From Sipunculus nudus (lineage: Eukaryota; Annelida; Sipuncula; Golfingiida; Sipunculidae), in NCBI GenBank assembly GCA_026874595.1, contig CM049311.1:36705676-36769675 (forward strand): a stretch of DNA of 64,000 nucleotides. Reading direction: 5' to 3'. The position numbers were made by a program, and so were the translations under genes. Position 1 is the first letter of the stretch; every line of letters starts with the position of its first letter. Below the pieces are notes generated by a model that saw nothing but the letters and a program-made list of their open reading frames with translations, did no database searches and was not told the DNA's origin. Shown here piece by piece: positions 59,138 through 64,000 of the stretch.

Positions 59138-59485
59138 AGATTTCACAATTAAATTGTAACTTTATACAATTGTAACTTTAGGCGTTATTAAATTTTACAA
59201 TATAAATATTTTGTTTTAATTAACCAACACAAACCTATTATAAGTGTTATTGCTTAAATTTGTAGTATTGCATGACATTGATAAGAAGCTACTTGCATAA
59301 GGTATGAAGAAAGCGATTGACTATTCAGTAAAAAAATTGTGCTTGGCATAAAATACCGAAGAGAAACGCTATTCCCTCGCCAATGGTGACGCTGACCCTC
59401 CCTGAAGAACTGAGAAACAAACCAGCTGAAACACCTTTATTCATTGTCAAATAAATGTTATATTAGGCAAAAAATAAAAGGCACT

Positions 59486-59781
59486 GTTCTCAGGCACCGC
59501 CCGCGTCAATTTTTAACCCCCGCATCAACTTTTTTTCAATAGAACTTTTCAATTTTGAGCTCCAGCCCCTCGAACATATCTTTCAAGAAGATAAAATCAT
59601 ACAATTTTGATAACATTTATTTGGTTTGTAGTGCTTTCACTTGTTTAGCCAGTAAAATATGTTATTGTAATGCTCTTTCCTTATCATTTGACTTTTTTAT
59701 GGAAACATACTAACAATTTAAATAAAAAAAAACCCTTCCGCCCGCATTGATTTCAGAAAAAAGTACCTGAGAACCAAACCT
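59486..59781. mobile_element. ~296-bp MITE with GTTCTCAGG termini
   Basis: Left GTTCTCAGGCACCGCCCGC; right, reverse complemented, GTTCTCAGGTACTTTTTTC followed shortly by CAATGCGGGCGG. Inverted termini of about 12 bp with subterminal CCGCCCGC-type motifs. No coding capacity; target duplication not resolved. Confidence 0.6.
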
Positions 59782-59789
59782 TTATTTCT

Positions 59790-60285
59790 TTGGCCTTACT
59801 TCCGGAGTCAGTGATCGATGGCTTTAAAAATGTCTCTACTGCCTATAGGGGCTAGTCTTAACAAGATGAAATGGAAACTTAGAGTAGGAAATCGGTGGTT
59901 AAACAATACCGCCACAGCCGAGAGGCGTATTTTAACAAGATGAAACTGAAACGTTATTATCTCATCTGTCGCTTAATTCTCCCTCGTAATCCATCGGCAC
60001 GTGTGTTGCTAAGTAACGGTATGGTCTCTTTGAAATGCCTTCATCCTGGTAAATAAGTAGAAGAAACATATAGGAGGTTCGGTAATAGAGGAATTTATCA
60101 CTTGTATTTTAGTTACCGGTTTAAAACCCATGAATTAGCGTTACGTCAATGCTTATATTTATGGGATGAAAACTGATTCAACAGAAATTATCATGACATA
60201 TGAATCATTTTCCGTCGCAAAAACACCGTTTTCCACACACCAGCAGGCGACGAGTGATATACATCTTCTCGTCCTTAATATCGTC
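59790..60285. other. Non-coding; nothing identified
   Basis: No supported feature. Confidence 0.4.
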
Positions 60286-60289
60286 CGTT

Positions 60290-60715
60290 ACATATATTTT
60301 AACATTTTAACATGCGGCGGTATTAACTTGTTGTCACGCATCTCCTCTGGGAAGTGCCCTATTTGGTTTTGAAGTTTTAGAAACGAGGCTTGAGGGGGTC
60401 TAATCTGTTTATGTTTTTCATTAAATCCTGAGGAATTTGACAATATTTCACATAGTAGTTATCGCAGCGCCATCTGTCAAAAATTGCATCAATTACTACA
60501 AGGTTGTTGGTTAAAACAACGTCCAGACCGCCTCCCGCGCCAAAAATACCAGCAGGCGTCTTATCATAGGGGTGACCCGGCCCTCTAAACTCAGGAGTGA
60601 ATAGGTACTAATCATGGGTGGCAGGCAAATTGTAGAACGAATAACCTTCCAGCGCCTATTATGGCAGCTTGGGTTGTATGCTGCCTGGGGAGACCAGAAA
60701 AGCAACAATGATTTA
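60290..60715 (+). repeat. Dispersed repeat; diverged relative of the array block at 3085-3300
   Basis: TTGTTGTCACGCATCTCCTC, GGGAAGTGCCCTATTTGGTT, TTGAAGTTTTAGAAACGAGG, ATTTGACAATATTTCACATAG and GCGCCATCT occur in the same order as in U1 3100-3285 (TTGTCACGGAACA, AATGCCCGTTTTTTGGTCTT, GAAACGTCGAAGACGA, GCCATCTTTGAG). It continues to about 60715 with sequence the array does not have (ATACCAGCAGGCGTCTTATC ... GGTGACCCGGCCCTC). The 65-codon minus-strand frame at 60511-60708 is not recognised. Confidence 0.5.
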
Positions 60716-60815
60716 CAGGTTTTAGAGACCAGGATGAGACTGACATCGTTAGTTAAATCAGGCTAAATAATCCCTTCTTTACACTCTTTTTATATTCCAC
60801 AAGGGCGATCTGCAC

Positions 60816-60835
60816 TGACGTCAGCAGTGACGTCA
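60816..60835. promoter_or_regulatory. Two CRE-like TGACGTCA palindromes, 12 bp apart
   Basis: TGACGTCA at 60816-60823 and 60828-60835. The spacing (about one helical turn, 12 bp start to start) is suggestive, but no nearby gene is identified. Confidence 0.3.
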
Positions 60836-60839
60836 CGGG

Positions 60840-62215
60840 TTTTGTCCTGCACGAATGTAGGTTTATCGCTTTCTTTAAATCTTATAGATTAAGTCTGATT
60901 TTTTTTCAGTGATGACAATTCCACCTGATAAAATTAGATAATAAAACAATATATATTTATTTATTTTCTTCATGATAAAATAACAAAATAAATTCCAGGT
61001 ATTTCATTCCAAAATCAAACACTGTATGTTCAGTGTTTAAAGATTTTTTACCGATGCGATGAAGAGCGGATACAAATTTAAAATAATAGCAGAAACATTA
61101 AAGAGACATAATCAGGAGCAATACTATGCCTATTCTTTCACACTATCAGTTTAGTTTTGCTTTATACAAAAGTTTCCCAGCAAAACCAACCCAGCACACA
61201 GTCACAGCACCTCGTACAAAGCTGTTTAACACCTTGTAATGTCTCTGCGTGTTGATACGCACAGTCCACGTATCTGTTAACCATTACAGAGGTCCCAATA
61301 TGAACCTTAACACGACGTTTTAGCCAGCGGGAACAAGTATAACATTATTTTGGCCCAGTCAGTCAAGGCATCTCCTGATTTATACGTGTTATGGCCCCGC
61401 GATGCACATTGCCCCACGCGCTGTGTTTATGTTGACACCTGTGATCGCGCCCGATGTACTGTTTTTAACACTAGTTTACAGGAGCAAGCAAACGGTTTCA
61501 AGGCAATATTTTTGTAGGTACAGATTTATTTTAAAGGGAAGAAGCTATTTTTTGTGTTAATTCAACAGGCTTTATCGGCTTTGGGCCCATTAAAAGTATA
61601 TAAATTCGACTGAGATGAAAATTAATTATAAAACTATACAGGTTTTGTAAATTTTTCTCCACTTCCCAGTTTAAGTACACAATTAGGAGAGAATATATTA
61701 CACACAATTCGATACAACAACGAACCCATATAACTGCCAAGAATAAATTGGTGTTGAATGAAGCTTTCTCTCATTTCCCGGATCTAGTTGGCAGAAGATT
61801 GACCCGGGCGCACCAACATGCGTTCAGTGCAGAACGTGCATTAGGGGTTCTTATAAAGGTCACACAGGCCCGGCGGTTATCCTATTCTTCCTGAATGCTC
61901 ATGTTTACTTAAAATAATCCTAAAGGGGCCTATGATTGTTGGATTATATCAGGCGGCACTAACACACGCTTTTCTGCTTTATTACACCCGGAACGCCTTC
62001 AGTCATACATGAGATTATGGTGGTTCGGGTGCTTATGGTTTGAAGGACGAAAACCAACCCGCCCGCAAAAAAAAAGGCTCCCAGAATACTTCCCGTGGTT
62101 ACTAGGCGACGCTCCACTTGCTCATGACGCTGTGTTAACTAGAAACGCATCTACATGCGGATACGCGCTCCTAGTAAGGGCACACATAAAAATGAATTGT
62201 CTTAGAAATATTTGG
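60840..62215. other. Non-coding; nothing identified
   Basis: Slightly GC-richer patches near 61380-61460 and 61790-61880; no credible frame or repeat. Confidence 0.4.
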
Positions 62216-62218
62216 TCC

Positions 62219-62238
62219 ATTTTTTTTTTTTTTTTTTT
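62219..62238. repeat. Poly-T tract
   Basis: About 19 T in a row; the frame across it is an artefact. Confidence 0.93.
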
Positions 62239-62639
62239 AATTTTTAAAGGAGAACCGCGTCTTCGTTTACATATTTACTGAATTACTCTATACTCTGTTA
62301 CACCAAACTCTGTCAACCTGATTTTAGATATAATTTTCATAAAATGTTATATTTTTTCCGTAATATTCTGAAAAGCTGTACATAGCAGTGACCAGGTGTT
62401 TAGAGGGCCCCCCCCCCCTAAAATCTGTTCAATAAATTTCAAGGGGGCACCCAATTTCATTAATTGTCCGGGCGTGCCTAAACCTTTTGCAAAATAAGCT
62501 CACTAATTTGTATTTGTAAGGCCCAGGGCATAGTTTTAACTGTTTCGATTTAGTAACAGTATAGGATGACACCCTGTAGTAGCAATGATGGACCAAACAA
62601 AATCCTCATTGGAAGCTGCTGCTCATGCATAAGTCATGG

Positions 62640-62790
62640 AGCACGACAGTCCTGGCGGTTAGCCATTAAATACCGGTTCTCTGGTTGTTTCCGGTAACAT
62701 CAGTATCTGGTGTTCAATCCCCGTCGGTTTTTACCTAATATAATGCAGGTCCTTTGGGCGGTGAAGTCAGAAGGTACACCGTCACGTGAG
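62640..62790 (+). mobile_element. tRNA-derived SINE candidate (SINE-D)
   Basis: GTCCTGGCGGTTAGCC (box-A-like) then GGTGTTCAATCCCCG (box-B-like, near 62709-62723) about 55 bp further on, followed by GTCGGTTTTTACC. Only one copy is in the window, so the family assignment rests on the promoter boxes. Confidence 0.45.
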
Positions 62791-62814
62791 CACGACGGGC
62801 CAAAGGGGTGCCCG

Positions 62815-63575
62815 ATCGACCAGGAATTTCCTATAGAGTAGAAAAAATATGTTTGAATATGTAGAAGTCTCATTTAGTTTTTATTCTAGCTGATATAAAG
62901 TTTAGTAAGGGCGACAGAAATGCGCATCCCGTTTGTCATTTGAGAAACATATATATGGAGTTTTTAATCCAAATTAAGGGGTCTAAGTTAAGGAACCCGC
63001 ACCGGTCAGGAATTTTCTATAGGGTCCAATGAAATGTTTGAAAATGTAGAAGTCTCACTTGATTTTATTTTTGCCTAGGAATTTTCAATGAGGCACAAGA
63101 AAAAGCTCGAAAATGATGAAGTCACGTGTTTTCCGAAATGTAAATACAGAGTTTCTAACAGTGAGTGACCAAAGGGGCACAGACCCGTCAGGAGTTTCCT
63201 ATGTGAAGAACACCATAACATACTTCAAAATTAGAAAATCTCTTTGGCTTTTATGTTAACTTGCATTCATATAGCTGTCATCGGGACGACTCAAAGGAGC
63301 CCGGCTAAATGCTTGTAAATGCGGAAATTTGTTTTTTTTTCTCTTTGGTGTTAACTTATATTTTATAGTTTTAATCGGAAGTGATCGGAAGAGACTCGGA
63401 CCCAGGAGTTTCCAAGGGGCAAAAACAGGCTTGACGATGAAGTCTCAAATTTAAGTCTCTCATTTGTCTTAAATAGCATTAGCTAGTTTATATAAGTCTT
63501 AATCCGCCGGGTCCACAGGGCCTGGATTGGCCAGGAGTTCTTAAGGCCCATTAGAATGCATGGAAATGTAGAAAT
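62815..63575 (+). repeat. Degenerate tandem repeat with CAGGAATTTCCTATAG motif
   Basis: The phrase (C/T)AGGA(A/G)TTTCCTAT recurs at about 62821, 63008, 63078, 63190, 63403 and 63533, usually followed within 40 bp by GAAAATGTAGAAGTCTCA or a variant. Spacing is irregular (70-213 bp), so it may be an old, eroded array. Confidence 0.55.
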
Positions 63576-63890
63576 ATACCGAGTATTGGGGCACAAAAGT
63601 ATAACGGTATATAACAGAATGACAAATTTGCATGCTGTTTGTTTTTATTTTACCCGTTTTAAGTCTAGTTCAGGTATAAAATGTAGGTCAGTTGCTTTTG
63701 TTAAGTGTTCGTAAATATAATTATTCCAGGGACAAAATAATGTATTGATTAATGCGGAATATAAAACGATTCAATAGAGAGGCCCCTTTCATTTTTTTTT
63801 TTTTAATTTATCAGGGTGCTTTTCTTTGTGTGTGTGTGGGTGGGGGTCGCTTTAATTTTGTTTATAAATCCCCGGCTCCCTTTATATGCA

Positions 63891-63891
<1 letters not shown>

Positions 63892-63932
<41 letters not shown>
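63892..63932. repeat. (AT)n microsatellite
   Basis: About 20 AT dinucleotides, adjacent to the hammerhead-like sequence. Confidence 0.95.
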
Positions 63933-63934
<2 letters not shown>

Positions 63935-63964
63935 CTCTGAAGAAAAACAACACTGTTAATTCAC

Positions 63965-64000
63965 AACAGACTGTTTCACGGGATGCGACCCGATCATCAG
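63965..64000 (-). ncRNA. Hammerhead-ribozyme-like core, cut by the window edge
   Basis: On the minus strand: CTGATGA (64000-63994), a hairpin CGGG-TCGCAT-CCCG, then GAAA (63977-63974) and a short helix-III-like ACAG/CTGT. CTGATGA...stem...GAAA is the hammerhead core order. Against it: a T/T pair flanks stem II where G-C is usual, and helix I lies beyond the window. Such cores occur at the ends of Penelope-like retroelements, often beside simple repeats. Confidence 0.3.

Noticed and set aside
62640-62790. Functional tRNA gene
   Set aside because: Box-like motifs are present but a cloverleaf with paired acceptor stem could not be drawn; a tRNA-derived SINE fits better.

Overview
The window is AT-rich (roughly 35-40 % GC by eye) metazoan, non-coding, repeat-dominated DNA. 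I find no confident protein-coding gene, rRNA or functional tRNA. Open frames are short, shift between repeat copies, or lie in simple sequence. The mix of tRNA-derived SINEs, MITEs, repeats of the AAGATGGCGGCC kind, and insertions built from tandem repeats plus a GACA/ACGG microsatellite plus a terminal hairpin suggests a marine invertebrate. A mollusc or other lophotrochozoan is my best guess; this is inference from style, not a taxonomic identification.

Layout. Positions 1-49475 are a tandem array of one large unit, opened at an arbitrary phase: U1 1-9573, U2 9574-20010, U3 20011-29372, U4 29373-38589, U5 38590-47057, and U6 47058 to about 49475, which is truncated. Unit length varies from 8.5 to 10.4 kb because copies differ by insertions and deletions. 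Because each unit acts as an 'empty site' for the others, several insertions can be delimited from the sequence alone: a 3.3-kb element with inverted ends (U3, remnant in U1), a small MITE flanked by TA (U2-U5, absent from U1 and U6), a tRNA-type SINE with a 12-bp target duplication and poly-A tail (U1, U3, U4, absent from U2), a 0.85-kb tandem-repeat insertion (U2 only) and a 2.55-kb insertion of seven 338-bp repeats (U5 only). Each unit except U6 also carries all or part of a 1.4-kb element whose ends look Helentron-like and whose core is phased by the palindrome GGTGGCGCCACCT.

Order of elements along a full unit: ~30-bp minisatellite; conserved block with a CRE-like TGACGTCA; TA-flanked MITE; SINE-A (minus strand); conserved block around 3.1-3.3 kb; site of the inverted-end element; site of the ~250-bp MITE; GT/poly-G tract; SINE-B (minus strand); site of the 0.85-kb insertion; ATT microsatellite; CTCGAG palindrome cluster; CCG repeat; palindrome-phased Helentron-like element.

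Positions 49476-64000 are outside the array. They hold scattered repeats: an inverted pair of fragments related to the array unit, a 23-bp minisatellite, several SINE or MITE copies, a diverged copy of one array-unit block (near 60.3 kb), simple repeats, and at the extreme right edge a hammerhead-ribozyme-like core on the minus strand. Much of this part shows nothing I can name.
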